The notes: generated from the sequence alone by a model not told the origin. Positions 33,353 through 45,910 are shown, counted from the stretch's first letter. The stretch: DNA of 64,000 nucleotides from Aplectana chamaeleonis (GCA_029168955.1 JAPDOI010000137.1:703501-767500); one strand, 5' to 3'. Made by a program: numbers and translations.

Positions 33353-34295
33353 AGGCACAGGACACCCAGAAAATTATTTTGTAGTTTTTGTGCTTATCTT
33401 GGAGAGTGTCATACCCTGATCACAGTGGTATCTCTGAAATCGTCCAAGACCACCTATGAACAGAGTTATGGCTCCTTAAAAATGCCTATACTTTGAGGGT
33501 GGAAAATTGGCGGACGAGTTGTCCCAGGCATGTAATTCTTTTCATTCATAATCGTTGCGCGAGAGCGAGCCAGGATAAGGAGACAATCCGGCAATGGACT
33601 GAAGAACACGAGTTCTCAAGATTTCATCCATCCATCCAGCCGATATCGAGGTCGAAAATCCGGAAGGGGGTCGGGCCTGTGGTGTTCGCTTATGCCTCGC
33701 TTATTTGGAGGAATTGAGATCTCGCACTTGGCACGTGTTCTATAGGAGGGGCCTACTACACAAACAAATAAAAAACACAAAATTTATGTCTGAGGGTGTA
33801 CTGTGCCTTTAAAGGCACAGTACACCTTCAGATATGAATTTTGAGATTTTCATGTAATTGTGTAGAATACCCCTCCTGTATTACACGTGCCAAATGCGAG
33901 ATCTCAATTCCTCCAAATAAGCGAGATATAAGCGAGCACCACAGGCCCGACCCCCTTCGCTCACCATCACAGGCCCGACCCCCTAACAGATTTTCGAACT
34001 CGATAGCGGCTCGATTGGTGGATGAATTTCAACAAGTAGTCGTTCTTCAGTCCATTACCGGACTGTCTCCTTATCCTGGCTTTCTCTCACGCAACGATTG
34101 CGAATGAAGAGAAATACAGGCCTGAGACAACTCGTCCACCAATTTTTCACCCTCAAAATCTAGGCATTCTCAAAGAGGCATAACTCTGTTCAGAGGGGGT
34201 TTTGGATGATTTCAGAGATACCACTGTGATCAGCGTGTGACTCTCTCCAAGATAAGCATGAATTCTGAAAATCAATTTTTTGGGTGTCCTGTGCC
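33353..34295. mobile_element. Head-to-head inverted pair of TTAA elements, about 0.47-kb arms
   Basis: Arm 1, 33,353-33,808, runs AGGCACAGGACACCC ... GGTGTACTGTGCCT. A central TTAA lies at 33,809-33,812. Arm 2, 33,813-34,295, is its inverted copy, AGGCACAGTACACC ... GGGTGTCCTGTGCC. Arm 2 is 27 bp longer because of a local duplication around CACAGGCCCGACCCCCT. Point differences are scattered. A transcript across this would fold into a hairpin of more than 450 bp. The outer right TTAA is lost. Confidence 0.92.
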
Positions 34296-34299
34296 GAGG

Positions 34300-35190
34300 C
34301 TGCCTGCATTCAAGTCATAAGCGCCAACGGAATATTTTGTGTACACGGACTGTACTTTATGTTGCTTTCCTGCACTGGGTTTTTTTCTCCGCTGAACTCA
34401 TGAGGAGGCGCTGAGACTGGAACTGACAGTGCAAATATTTATATTCGATCTGCCGGGTCTAACGATAACAAGCTCGTCTTTAATGCTTGTCTCCTGGGAT
34501 TGACGTACACTTTCTCCTCATTTGTTTTTGGTCTCTAAATTAGAGTCTTAACGCTTAGCGTCTACGGCATTTTCATAGATAGCAGTGCTCAATCAGTGAT
34601 AACTGAATATTGTTTTCTTGAATTGACATAACCGATCGGCTGCAACCAAGCCGTTGTGAGAGAGGCGTACTCTTGATCCAATTTTCCGTTGCCTGAACGT
34701 TTTTGTTGGGTAATCAGCAGCGGCTGAAGGTTGTGTCATCCTGTGCAATGGTTTTTTGTGAGCAAAACAAAAACCCTTCGCTTCTCGCCTTTTCTCTCAC
34801 TGAAAATGGTGAGTTCTCTAGTTTTCAGTTCATCAGAACCGCAAGTACATGCATAGGTACATATGTTTCCAGGCGGTTTCTGGATATTGGTTTATAGTCT
34901 TTTTGCTTAAAGGGGGCGTCTTTCTCCTTCCTACGTACACAACAATAGATGTGCGTAGTAAAATGTTATGAGAGCGTTCTTTCCTGTTCCATTCCTTATG
35001 TGAAGGGCGAATGCTTCAACTTTTTCGGAATACACGTTACCTTAATGACCGAGAGAGACCTTCTGAATGTTTCCGTTGGTATAAGCCCTCAGTGAAATAT
35101 TTTATGTGGCTTCGGAGGATGCCGTATTTTCTTTGTAGCCGCAGGTCAAGTTGTTACGGTCCAGCGTCGCTCTATGCAGCCTTGTTACCT
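34300..35190. other. Intergenic DNA, nothing recognised
   Basis: No gene, RNA or element ends identified. Confidence 0.4.
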
Positions 35191-35196
35191 CTTGGT

Positions 35197-35900
35197 TCAT
35201 ATAATCAGAAAAATAAAAACAAGTTACTTGTAATATAATTGTAACATACTTGAATGTCTCAAGTAACTTACATTTATTTTACATGTAACATACACTTATA
35301 TTACATGTAGAGTGCCCGCAATCATTTTAGTCTGATGAATGGACGGGGCTGCGACGGTAGATCATCCCGCGCGAATCGAAACCCCATTCTTCAGTGAGGC
35401 CGCCAACCCCACACGGCCAGCCGCATGGTCCATGCGTCAGACTAAAATGAAAACGGAAACCATAAGTTATTCTTATGTTACATGTAACTTACATTTATAT
35501 ATTCACCACGGGTGGCCACGCGACGCGTCCCAGACCACATGCTACGCGAAAAACGCTGTGCGGGGCCTCGATTGGTGATTCGAGGTCAAGTACCTCAAAC
35601 TTGGGTAATTATCCCGACAGCAACGCCAGACTGACCCCGAGAGTGCGTCGTATACTCCCCTTGGAGATGCATCTCGTCTGATTTAAGTTATGTGCGACTT
35701 ATCTTGGCCATTTAGGTTACATGTAACATATCGTAAGCGCATTGCACGCAGTATCCCGCCTATATGTTGCATGTAACTTAAATGTACTGAGATAAGTGGC
35801 TAGTAACTTACATCGGCTTAGATATGTTACAAGAAACTTGTTTTCGGTTTTTTATGTTACAAGTAACTTGTTTTCATTTTTCTGACTATTCACCCCATGA
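35197..35900. mobile_element. Inverted-repeat element rich in GTTACATGTAAC palindromes
   Basis: Ends: TCATATAATCAGAAAAATAA running into AAACAAGTTACTTGTAA, and the inverse TTACAAGTAACTTGTTTTCA into TTTTTCTGACTATTC...ATGA. Inside, the 12-bp palindrome GTTACATGTAAC or close variants recur at about 35,280, 35,301, 35,476, 35,707 and 35,763. A second inverted-repeat element is nested at 35,323-35,449. No coding capacity. Confidence 0.75.
35323..35449. mobile_element. Nested 127-bp inverted-repeat MITE
   Basis: CATTTTAGTCTGATGAATGG ... CCATGCGTCAGACTAAAATG. The ends pair over about 20 bp with two mismatches. Confidence 0.75.
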
Positions 35901-36576
35901 TATTTTCTACTTGAGGATATCCGGCCTTTACATAAAATACAAGGCAGGAAGCTAAATCTTCGTAGACCGTTCATCATTTTCTTGCCCTCATCTTCCTGCT
36001 TCTGACGTGAATGTATTGAAATTATCAACGACATTAAAGCTTCCAAGAAAATCTGAGGATGTTTTATTCGTTTGATGGAACCGTAAATTTTCGATTATTT
36101 CGAATATTCGATTCATTCGAGAACTTAAATACCTATGTAGTTGTTTTTTTTTTCGAACGTGCGTTCGGTCTAAGAAAAAATAAATAGAAAACCCGTTTTT
36201 TTAATTTGCACAATTTCTCTTCTCGACATTGGAATTTTTGGGCACTGAAAAAAAACTTACTTAATAGTATGCTTGAAAATTTATTGACGCGATGAAACTT
36301 TTAGGGGCATTATTCAATATTGTTCATGCATTCAGTGGTTTTAGAAGGCTTTGTTCAAAAAGGTCTTGCAATCGAAAGTTCTCTCCATGCCTTATACGAA
36401 AAATTTCATAATCATATGGTTATTCGTTATCTTCAAACCAATTTTTTACTTTTGATTGTTCGGTGTGGGGTATAATTACTGTGACGATAATTTTAATGCA
36501 ATTTTTGGTAATCTACAATTATGGCTCTTTGAAAGCTTATAAAGCATATTAAAGCAACTGAGGTCGCATATTGATA

Positions 36577-37003
36577 AAAGGCATCGTGCGCGCTGGAAAT
36601 CAATTCCAATTTTTTGTTTATGATCAAACCATTTGGGCTAGCTAGCATCACCCACGAAACTTGAGGCTCTGAAAATGCGCACCTCAAAAGGTATGGCCAC
36701 CCGAAAACTGCTGTGGGGTCGATCATTTAGCACTTTTCATTGAATGTTGATGCGACCGTCAAACAACATGGAAAACATTTATGGCACGAGCTCCTCCTGC
36801 AAGAAAACATCAAAAATGACAGTGGCCAGGCCTCCCAATGCAGAAAGTTCCAAGAACAATTTTGGCGCGAAACTCGAATGCAATTCAACAGTGTATTCAA
36901 TCTGGTTTTTCTCTACGAATGAAGGTTTTTCAGGGACTCTTTCGACATTTCCGTGCACTAAAGAGGGGAAAAATACATATGGTTTTTAGCGTGGACGACG
37001 CCT
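36577..37003. mobile_element. TTAA-flanked MITE, family 2
   Basis: Left: AAGGCATCGTGCGCGCTGG, with the left TTAA decayed to ATAA. Right: GCGTGGACGACGCCT + TTAA (37,004-37,007). Collinear with 29,020-29,483. Confidence 0.7.
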
Positions 37004-37009
37004 TTAATA

Positions 37010-38060
37010 CGGTATTTAGATTTCAATTTCAATATTTGTAATAATAAAAGAAAGGAAAGATTTTTTAGTGAAAAAAAGCAGGAAACGTCGTAGAAAGTTT
37101 GTAGAGAGTTGCTCCCATTACTTCTCATTGCGATCACGAATGTCGGAAAATTTGTGGACCATTCAGAAAGGTATTTTTGAGGTGGCGGATAATTTTATAA
37201 TACGGTGTACTGATAAGGCTTGTGTAAGGTTGATACTTAATGAACTACATGATCAATCTCTGGATGCTCACATTAGATCTGGGGCCAGAGATTCGAACGT
37301 TATCAGCTATCCTCAACTTTAGGTATTAATTAGTCTAAAATCACTAGGAACTTCTTGAATTTGGCGTATGAACTATCCTGCACGAGTGTTGTTTTCGTAT
37401 ATTCCTTTTCGCAAAAATTTCTAAAATCATTCGCAGCACAGTGTGCCTAGTTCTCTCCTCTAGATGTTGTCCGTGAAGCATTTCGAACCTAACGATTGTT
37501 CTTGTGGAGTGGCAGTCATCAATCAAGCAAGGGCCGCCACCTGCTTTCTGAAATTATTCTTCATTAACTTCACAGCCATCAGCAAAGAAGAAGAGAATTC
37601 AAAAAAAAGGAAAAGAAAACAAAGAAAAGAAAAGAAAGTTAGGCCTCAGCTATGACATGCACAGAAATTCCTGGCTTACATTTGCGTATACGGTAGCATA
37701 GGACAATCCCAGAACCAAACTGAGAAGTGATTATTGATTCAAATGGTGAAACCACCATGGCAGTTCGGACGGTGCCGCTATGGCGGTGCTAGATGGGCGG
37801 CACGCGCGTCCCGCGCGTTGACAACTTTCATAGTCCACCGCGTTCCCCACCTGTCACGCGCGTGCCGCGCTTGCCGTGAGGACTGTGTAGGATGCCAAAG
37901 GTAAGGGTACACCCACCATCTCGAGGGTGTTGAGGAACATTGTTTCAGATTCGGCTCAAAACTTTGTACTGGGGATTCTCCGGTCCTGAAGAAGAAATTG
38001 AGGCCCAGTTGTCGAATTTCGGGAAGTTTGGACAAGGTCGACTTCGTTCAGTTTAGTTAG
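37010..38060. other. Intergenic DNA, nothing recognised
   Basis: An A/G-rich run lies at about 37,585-37,640. GC-rich GGCACGCGCG words occur around 37,797-37,870. No gene seen. Confidence 0.4.
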
Positions 38061-38064
38061 TTTA

Positions 38065-38164
38065 GGGGTCGTTTATACTCTTGCCCGCCGAGCGGCGCGG
38101 CACGATCGATATCATAGGATTGCACTTCGCCGCGCCGCTCGGCGGCGGAAGTATAAACGATCCC
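38065..38164. mobile_element. 100-bp Harbinger-like MITE with TTA duplication
   Basis: GGGGTCGTTTATACTCTTGC ... AAGTATAAACGATCCC, flanked on both sides by TTA (38,062-38,064 and 38,165-38,167). The GC-rich inner arms GCCGAGCGGCGCGGC/GCCGCGCCGCTCGGC pair exactly. A 3-bp TWA duplication with GG-starting ends is typical of PIF/Harbinger elements. Confidence 0.85.
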
Positions 38165-38169
38165 TTAAG

Positions 38170-39775
38170 ATCATTGCGGCAAGTTTTCTGAGAGTATAGC
38201 CGTGAACCATCGATTGAGACCCGTCGCGAGTGCTGTTCACAACCCCAACAGATGACGACTAGGTCCGCGTCAATGGTATAAGTTGAGTACATCAAATCAG
38301 AGTATGGGCGCACACATTTGAAATTTAATTTGTACGATTTTCTCGGCGGTTGTTTGAACTAACAAGTTTTATTTTTCACCAAATCAGCAAAAATACTTAA
38401 CGCGTATTGAAGATTGTGTCCCAAACCCATAATACACGAGAAAAAATGTGAAATATGTTGCACTTCCAATCCAGTCGTTCGCTCCGCGGGCTCAACTCGA
38501 TTGTTGTGGTTCCTGTTGAATACTAATGCATTGGTAGCGGTTGGTTCATGATTCATCAACATTGCCCTTTCCTCCTCTTTTCAATGTAATCAAACATTTT
38601 CTTTTTCGAGTTGCCTATATAGCAGTCTAAAGGTCTGGCTCTATTTGATACAATGTTACCAATCAGATAGCTTTGACACTCTTGAATTAAGTTCAGGCAG
38701 GAAAAGTTTGGCCACTCATCTCCCGGCCATAAATGTGTTCAGAACCTCATGCATTTGAAATGGAGCGTGCGAGTCTCCACATCACTCGGGCATCTTCATC
38801 CTCCTCTCTTATTCCTATTCCTGGGGTTCTCTAGATTCATTTATTTACTTTTTTCAACATGTTTATTTACTCGGGCATTTCGATGTAAGTCCCGCTTGCT
38901 GCTTTCTCAAGTACTTCTCCCGAACCAAATGAAAACAGACCACTTGTGCGCATTGGGAATCTCGAAAAAGGCAAAAAAGAGACACGATTGACACTGGCAG
39001 TTATGTACGTATTTGAGTACATTCATAAATGATGAAATGGTTCCTTGATTGAATTTGACGTCGCCGAAATGAGCACTTGTGACGAGATGAATTGATGAAA
39101 ACAACCAAGACACTCTTATCAAACCGCTGATACTGACCTCTCCAGACGGTTCTGATTGGTGATATTTCTCAATATGTTCCTTGCTTTGAAGAGCGGATCA
39201 ATTCGTTAACGAATATGTGGGAGTTCCATTTTCTCCCAGATGTCTTTACTCTCTGCTGGAGAATCCCCGCTCATCATTTGTAAGCAGCTTATCTTTGGAA
39301 ATTGAATGAATCTGGGGAAAAATAATTTTCTGTAGATTATCAAGAACCGTAATAGGCTTAATAAAAAATCAGTCTTACATGAACCTCACAACGACTTGGA
39401 TTTTTCCCTTTTCCTAACTTTTTCTTGCCAAAATGAAAGACGAAGAGAAAATATTGGCAGATCGGCGGCTCTTACTCCCACTGACTATGATACAGACAAT
39501 ACGCTCATTTTCGTTGCAAAACAGTTGCTGGGTGCGGCACGTAGCGCCAGCGTACTCGCCATATCGGAGCTAACGCAACTTTTTCTTCAGGTGCACAGAT
39601 TGGGAGACCCCTAGGATTAGTTTGCTTGGTCAAATGTAACGCGCAGGGTGCTCCAACGACGAAGTGAACGCAGCGGCCTCGCGTCGCGTGTACCGGCCCA
39701 ACTGCTCGCCTCCCATTCTGCATACACGACCAACAAGCCTCATTGTCAGCACACTGCTCTTTCTCCGTCTCCTCC
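38170..39775. other. Intergenic DNA, nothing recognised
   Basis: No recognisable gene. Open frames are short and without domains. Confidence 0.4.
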
Positions 39776-39783
39776 ACCCCACC

Positions 39784-40944
39784 CAGGGATGTGCGTAATA
39801 GAAATTTTGTAATTCGTTAGTCGTTAGTCATTCAACCGGCCAAAACCCTCGTTAGTCGTTAGTCGTTAATCGTTAGTCGTAAAAAATCTAGGCTCTGAAA
39901 ATAAGCACAGTTGAGGCAGAAAAAACCCTTATGAATAGAAAAAAAGGAAGACATGAAGAGATGAATGTTCTCAAAACATTCATGACCATTGAGGACACAA
40001 ATCACTCCTTGTTAGAGAACCTAGGTCAAGTTGCAAGCCTACATATACATAATAAAACTATTCACGAAAGCCAAATACTCGAGAGTGTCGGTTTATCGAT
40101 TTTGGTCATTTTTTCGGCAAGAAAAGAAACAATATGGGAAACCGGGAAAATTTTGATTTCTCTGTTTTTTTTTCGGCCAAAGTTTGCTGTTCTGCGCTAT
40201 GTGATGTTTTTTGAGGCTTACCCGATGGTGATAACACGGGGACTTGCACCGACTTTGCACTTATTGTTCTTTGCTCGGCGTCGAGAGCCGAGCGCTTGCG
40301 TGGTTTAGAGCTTGTTCCCATAATGGGGAAAGGTCGAAGGAAATTAGCACTCAAGTGAAATTTCACCCACTGAGAGGTCCCGGCACCACTTTATAGAAAC
40401 CCCCAATCGAATTTATGACTGAAAATCGAAGGACGGCACCCTTTACAACCCAATCATCGGATTTAGTTCCCATCAGTGCGCAGTTGTGGCCTGCAGGCAC
40501 CGCTCCATATTATCACCTCTGATAGCGCCCTCTGCAAAAATCTCCGCTGGAAACGATCACTGTCGGAACCGGCTCAGTGAGCCTACCATAAAGTAGGTGA
40601 CCGACGCGAAGTCTCATAAATGCTGCGCCTAACCTTGCACAAAGTTCGGTTGGTGCCATAATGTGGGGGTTCCAGAACTGCGAAGCAGTGTCAGTAGGAA
40701 TAATAAATACTGAAGGTCATTGTTTTTTTGTACTATTCACCTAGAACAACCAACAGGGCAATATGTATCAATCCTGGTGTAATCCTTGGGTTGGAGCGCG
40801 ATTTGAATGACTATTGACTTTCTAACGAATTTTGGGATTGCTTACGGAAATATTTTTAATTTTGTTAGTCGTTAGTCGTAACACCCAAAAAGCCCGTTAG
40901 TCGTTAAATTCGTTAGTCGTTAATCGTAATTACGCACATCCCTG
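39784..40944. mobile_element. 1,161-bp hAT-like element, perfect 8-bp duplication
   Basis: Ends CAGGGATGTGCGTAAT / ATTACGCACATCCCTG are perfect inverted repeats, flanked by ACCCCACC on both sides (39,776-39,783 and 40,945-40,952). Subterminal GTTAGTC repeats (CGTTAGTCGTTAGTC type) follow each end in inverted orientation, as expected for hAT transposase-binding clusters. The interior has no transposase frame, so this is non-autonomous. The perfect duplication suggests a recent insertion. Confidence 0.95.
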
Positions 40945-41284
40945 ACCCCACCCCACCGTTTCTTCACTCTCTCCGCCCATGTCCGCAGCGGACCATGAGA
41001 ATTTCGCTCCGACTTGTATTATATGTAGCCGCGGTGAGACCAGTGATTAGCGCAATCCGCGGTTCGCGTCTCGAGACCCGCAGTTTCGCACCAGATTTCC
41101 GAAGACCGCAAAGCTCCTAAAAGCGCTAAAATATTGGGCCTATTGAAGCAGAAACAGCCTCTGAATGATTCAAAAAAAATTCAATGTTTCTCGTTCCGAA
41201 AGCCGAAGCTCCGCGCATTTTTGGGCGTTTCGTATCCGATTTCCTAACCTTCATAATTTTGTTCCGCTCATCCCTGATTGGGAC

Positions 41285-43191
41285 CAGAGATGTGCGGGAT
41301 TTTCTGTTTTCTGCCCATTTTTGGCCATTTTTTTCTGTTTTCTGTAACAATAGGCAAAAATTAGACAGAAAACAGAAAAAAACGTGTACCGCAAAAAGCT
41401 AAGCCGATAGGGTGAGGGTGTGTTTCACCCAGGCTCTCTGCAGTTGTACCACGCTAGACACTTTTATCTCGCTGTAGTGGTTATTCATTAGGGCACGTGT
41501 GGCGTGGTGGGAGGAAACGGTGCTGTTCGCTGTACACGGCCGGGTTCGATCCTCGCCGAGGTGAACCAAACCAACCAACCCTCCGGGATCCTTCAATTGG
41601 TAGCAGATTCATGTAGGGAGATGAAGGCGCTCATTGGGAAGTCGGCTGGCCCCCGCAAGCCACTAAATAGGCACGAAACCCATTCCTCCGGGAAAATGTG
41701 CCGCGCCAGTGCCGGAAAAGTACCGCGATAGTGCCGCAGCGGCTCTGCGATCAGACGATTCTTCTGCCGTGCCTTGAGCCTCGAAATTGCCGCGATAGTA
41801 CCGCAGCAGCTCCGCGTTAGAACCGCGGTGGCTCCGCGAGGATGCAGCAGCGAACCCGTGTGGAGTACGATGCACTGTCCTGTGTGGTAAACGAAATTGT
41901 CGCCGGTTCAATATACCCAAGTTTGAGGTACATTTCGTATTTCCTTGTGCGCAACAGCGGCGGTGACCTGTGTCCTTATCAGACAAAGTACGTAACGACC
42001 GCAGGTGCGAATTTTTATTCTCACAATTAGACCCCCTCTAGTTGTCTTATAATTCTTAAATGACTTCTTATCAGACACTCTCCCGAAGCCACTGCGGCGT
42101 TATAGCGGAGCCGAAGCGGTACTATCGGGTCCCCGCTACGGCTCCGCGGTAGTGCCGCCGCGGGTCCGCGATAGTGCCGCTTCGGTGCCTTACGCGCCAA
42201 AGCGGTACTATCGCGGAGCCGCAGCGGCAATTTCTCTCAGAGTCAAGCTTCTACGAATACGACGTCGAATGCGCTGCGCATCCCAATAGGGATTCAGGGA
42301 ACCGATTCCTTATCTTTATCTTTTAGTGGATACTCTTACCCGGAGGTTTATCGTTGACGAGTCCCTCAGATGTAACGCAAAGCAGTCAGGTGAAAGGAAA
42401 ACTGCAATTTGACTCTATACTAAGAATAATAAGCCATTAATACTACTTAACGCTCACTATTCATACCGCTCCCCAGCGTACCCGCTTTGGTGGAGCGGGG
42501 TAATGTTGGCCCCAACTGTGCCATGCAAGCAAAACTCTAAATACGTGTTTTAATCCACTACAACGCAGATGGCACACAATTCAGTTAAGATTAGGAGCCA
42601 AGAAATTGATGGTGAGGCTATGAGGCAGATGATAATTTCGCCACAGAGGTACGAGAAGCTCTCAACGGTGGAGAGAACGGCGTGTCAGGTCATTCATACT
42701 ATGACGGCACAGGCGTGCGGTACGGGCGTGACTTTCAGCTCTGAGGAGTAGTACAGTGTTCAAACCAGAGGTTATCCCACAATCAGTGTCAAAATATGTT
42801 CCATGGAGGAACGGAAAGTTCGCTCCGACTGCATCTACGTCCTCCTTGCACAAACGTATTGAGTTTCTAATAGAGTTATCGAGCTGTTTGGGAAAAGGAA
42901 GGTTAGAGGAACATTTGTCATCTTATCGTACCCATAATCTGCATTTCTTGGGCCTGTATACCTCTTGCTCTGGCCAACTGTAAGGTTTTGAAAATTCAAT
43001 GAAAGAAGCATAGATCACTCAAAAAATGTATAAAAAAGTTAAGAGTTTTGAAAATTTTCGTTTAGTGTACACTGAACACCTTTTATTGATTTTTGAATAT
43101 TTTCTGTTTTCTGCCCATTTTCGGAGGTTTTTTCTGTTTTCTGTCAAACTAGGTTTTCTGTTTCCAAAAATATGTTTTCCTCACATCCCTG
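41285..43191. mobile_element. 1.9-kb hAT-like element with nested repeats
   Basis: Ends CAGAGATGTGCGGGATTTTC and GTTTTCCTCACATCCCTG. Flanks are ATTGGGAC (41,277-41,284) and GCTGGGAC (43,192-43,199), 6 of 8 identical with two transitions. Subterminal TTTTCTGTTTTCTGCCCATT words occur at both ends (41,300 and 43,100). The interior holds a SINE-like piece (about 41,492) and GC-rich inverted CCGCGATAGTGCCGC words (41,700-41,840 and 42,090-42,235). No transposase seen. Confidence 0.75.
41492..41640 (+). mobile_element. tRNA-derived SINE-like sequence
   Basis: An A-box-like TGGCGTGGTGGG at about 41,500 and a B box GGTTCGATCCT at 41,543 are 44 bp apart, the spacing in tRNA genes. The flanking halves do not form a full acceptor stem and the anticodon arm is not convincing, so it is not a tRNA gene. 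A SINE head or tRNA relic is the better reading. Confidence 0.4.
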
Positions 43192-43199
43192 GCTGGGAC

Positions 43200-45160
43200 C
43201 CACACCAATCGCGACGCGAGCCCGCTAATTGTGGCGAGTCCCGATTTCTGAATTTTTATATTTTCATTTCGCTCAACCCGGGTGATGGTCGTAATATATT
43301 TCAGCTGCAAGAGAGGTGGGGAAACGGGAGATCAGCGGTGCCCGCGATTTGACCGGTGGGGGAGGAGTTTCCCCCACCTCGTTTGCGGCTGCAAAACACT
43401 ATGACCATCACCGCTCAACCCTGGTTTATCCTATATTTCGGAGTGAAATTTACTGCCGTTAATCGCGTGCGTGTGCTGCGTCCCCTTCTCCCCCCACACA
43501 TTCTCACTGTCTTTACTCTTCCTCCCCTCAACCACGCTGAGGAACAAGCTCAATTTGCTTCCGAAACAGAGGATACGCACAAGGAGGAACGCAAAGTATC
43601 AGTGCGGCCCGTGCCGACTTTACTGGGTTGCAGATTTCAGGGCGTGCACGCCTTTCCATTATACTTTCCCGCCCTCCCTCTGCCTTTCGTCGTTTGTTTC
43701 CCAAGTCCACAATACAGCATGTGAAGCAGACTCTAGAATGGAAACTGCGTTCTGTAACTCAGTTGGTGCTATCGCAGAAGGGAGGGGGCTATTGCATCGC
43801 ACTTGGCCACGCCCTTTTTTCCGTGCCGAAACACAATTTGAACCCTAAACCGGGGTTTTCCTCCTGTTCCGAAATCAGAGCAATAGATGCGGCGCCGAAA
43901 AATGGGCGTGGCCAAGTGTGATACTATAGTGCCCCCCTATTTTTGCGATAGCACGCGTGGTTTCGAGGGTTGCCCTCGGTTTTCTGTAATCAACCAATAC
44001 TGCAGGCTAGTTTAAGCTTCACAAATACTCGAAAACCTTGTAGATCAAATAGATCTCTCACGAAGCGACCAATCGTGAGCCCAGTCGCCCTCTGGAGCGG
44101 GAGCATCCGCGAGTTGGCCGCACCTTTTCGCCGTGTTTTTATCCGCGCGCGGCCATATCGATCGCCATCGCCGGCATCGCGACATATTTTGATGTCGACC
44201 TGTACCTTCTCTACTTAATTGCGGTTCGATTCATCTTGTTAGGCTTTTACCAGTCACGATTTTCTCAGAATTTTCGTATAAGAACTGGCTGATTTCTCGT
44301 AAAAGCCACCTCGCTGGGGTTCTAATTGTAAGACCAATAATGTTGCCTCATTTTCGAATTGAACTGCTGTAACCTTTTCAATTTTCTCCTTCCCATTACT
44401 CAAATGAAGTCAAAATGTTCTTTTAATGAAAAAACGTGTTAAATATATAAATGTAATAGTTATAGGAAGCTCTTTCAAAAGTAAACTTGAAGTGAATCAT
44501 TTCGCTAACATTGAAATGCGGGATCAGTGAGTGAATTGAACTAACAACAAAACTTCATCAATGTTTAGACTGTCGCAGGTGTAAAAATGACTTTTAAAAT
44601 TTTCTGATCCATTAGTGTTTCCAGAATCATAAAAATTTACGGACTTTTGAAGGTCCGAACTGAATGATATCGGGTTATTTACTTCGACGTATCCACAAAG
44701 TCAAAGGATGTAGTTTTTCGAATACTGGGGTTTCAAAAATCGAAGTCTGCGTTTTTCCGAATATATTTGACCAGTTTCAAGTGAATTGTCAGAGTGTTTG
44801 GCTACTCGTTGTCGCTCTGGAACTTTTGAGCTTTATCCGGGAATATCCTTTGGAATCGGGGATGAGTGGAATTTTCGTTTAAAAATCGAGAAACGGAACC
44901 ACTTACTGAACTTCGATATCGGAGGCCAATAAGCATTGAAAATCGGGATATCGGAATTCCGCTAATCCCAACTTTAGGGGCACCCATAGTGGATTTTATT
45001 CCGCGTTTTGAGGCGTCTTTGGAAATCAGAAACAGGACTTTCGTTCGCTCCTGATTCCATTCGAATAAAGGACATCTTTTCGGATCATTCATTCATTCAA
45101 AAATTCAAAAAATGTGGTTTTCGAAATATTCATGCGTAGTCTTCAAAAGCGTTGTATTCC
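43200..45160. other. Intergenic DNA, nothing recognised
   Basis: Contains a fragment CGCAAAGTATCAGTGCGG near 43,592 related to the 51,416 MITE ends. No gene identified. Confidence 0.4.
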
Positions 45161-45165
45161 AATTG

Positions 45166-45613
45166 CAGGGTCAAGCGGGGCGTTGCGTAGTTTTTCGAAA
45201 TCAGAGCTACCCCCACCATCAAATGGTTTTTATTCCAAAACCCAAAATGTTTGCGATCCCCCCCCCTCCCCCACCCCTGAAGCACGATTTATTCATGAAA
45301 TTAATGAAATCGGAGTACAGGGTTTCTTGGATCTTTGGGTCGTTTGGAAAACCAAAATAATATGTTTGATTACTAAAACTGTCAGACTCCGAAAATTCCT
45401 TCAGTAATCGGCTCAAGCGTTTGAAACCTGAGCAATGCTACCTATGATCTTTTCCTTCGGTGACCAAAAATATCGAGAATTTTCGGGGTATCTTCACCAA
45501 ATTCTCATTTTTGGTCCGAAATTTTTGCGATCCGTCTAACCTTCATTTTAGGGTGAAAATTTTTGCGACCCCCCATCCCCCGTTGCGAAACTTGGCATTC
45601 CCGCTTGACCCTG
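45166..45613. mobile_element. 448-bp hAT-like MITE (CAGGGTCAAG family)
   Basis: Starts CAGGGTCAAGCGGGGCGTTG and ends CGCTTGACCCTG. Flanks are TCCAATTG (45,158-45,165) and TCCATTTG (45,614-45,621), 7 of 8 identical. Related to 47,507-47,792 and 49,913-50,185. Confidence 0.85.
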
Positions 45614-45698
45614 TCCATTTGTTTGGGAACTACATTGGGCAGATAAGAGACCGGATCCATCAACCTAGGGTAGGCTTAGCGTCTTTTCCTTATTATGA

Positions 45699-45910
45699 CC
45701 TCTGCATAGTCGAGCGGCAAAAGACGCGCCGCCTCGTATGAAGGATAGAGGGCAGCTACGCAGCTCGGTGCCTGCCCTTTATTCCCTATGGTTGCGGCGC
45801 GACTTTTCCCGCCGGACTATGCAGAGGCTTTAAGGGATAGCATACGCTGCGTAGCTGCTCTCTATCCGTCATCATGGCGGTGCAACTTCTGCCGCTCAAC
45901 TATGCAGAGG
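45699..45910. mobile_element. 212-bp fold-back element (CCTCTGCATAGT ends)
   Basis: CCTCTGCATAGTCGAGCGGC ... GCCGCTCAACTATGCAGAGG. An additional inverted end (GGACTATGCAGAGG) at about 45,814-45,828 and internal GATAGAGGGCAGCTACGCAGC/GCTGCGTAGCTGCTCTCTATC-type arms show a compound or internally duplicated structure. No clear target duplication. Confidence 0.7.

Noticed and set aside
39931..40308. Open frame inside the hAT-like element as transposase
   Set aside because: 125 codons without hATC, BED-finger or RNase-H-like motifs; part of it is low complexity.
41492..41565. tRNA gene
   Set aside because: A and B boxes are present at tRNA spacing, but the acceptor and anticodon stems do not pair convincingly. 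Kept as a SINE-like relic.
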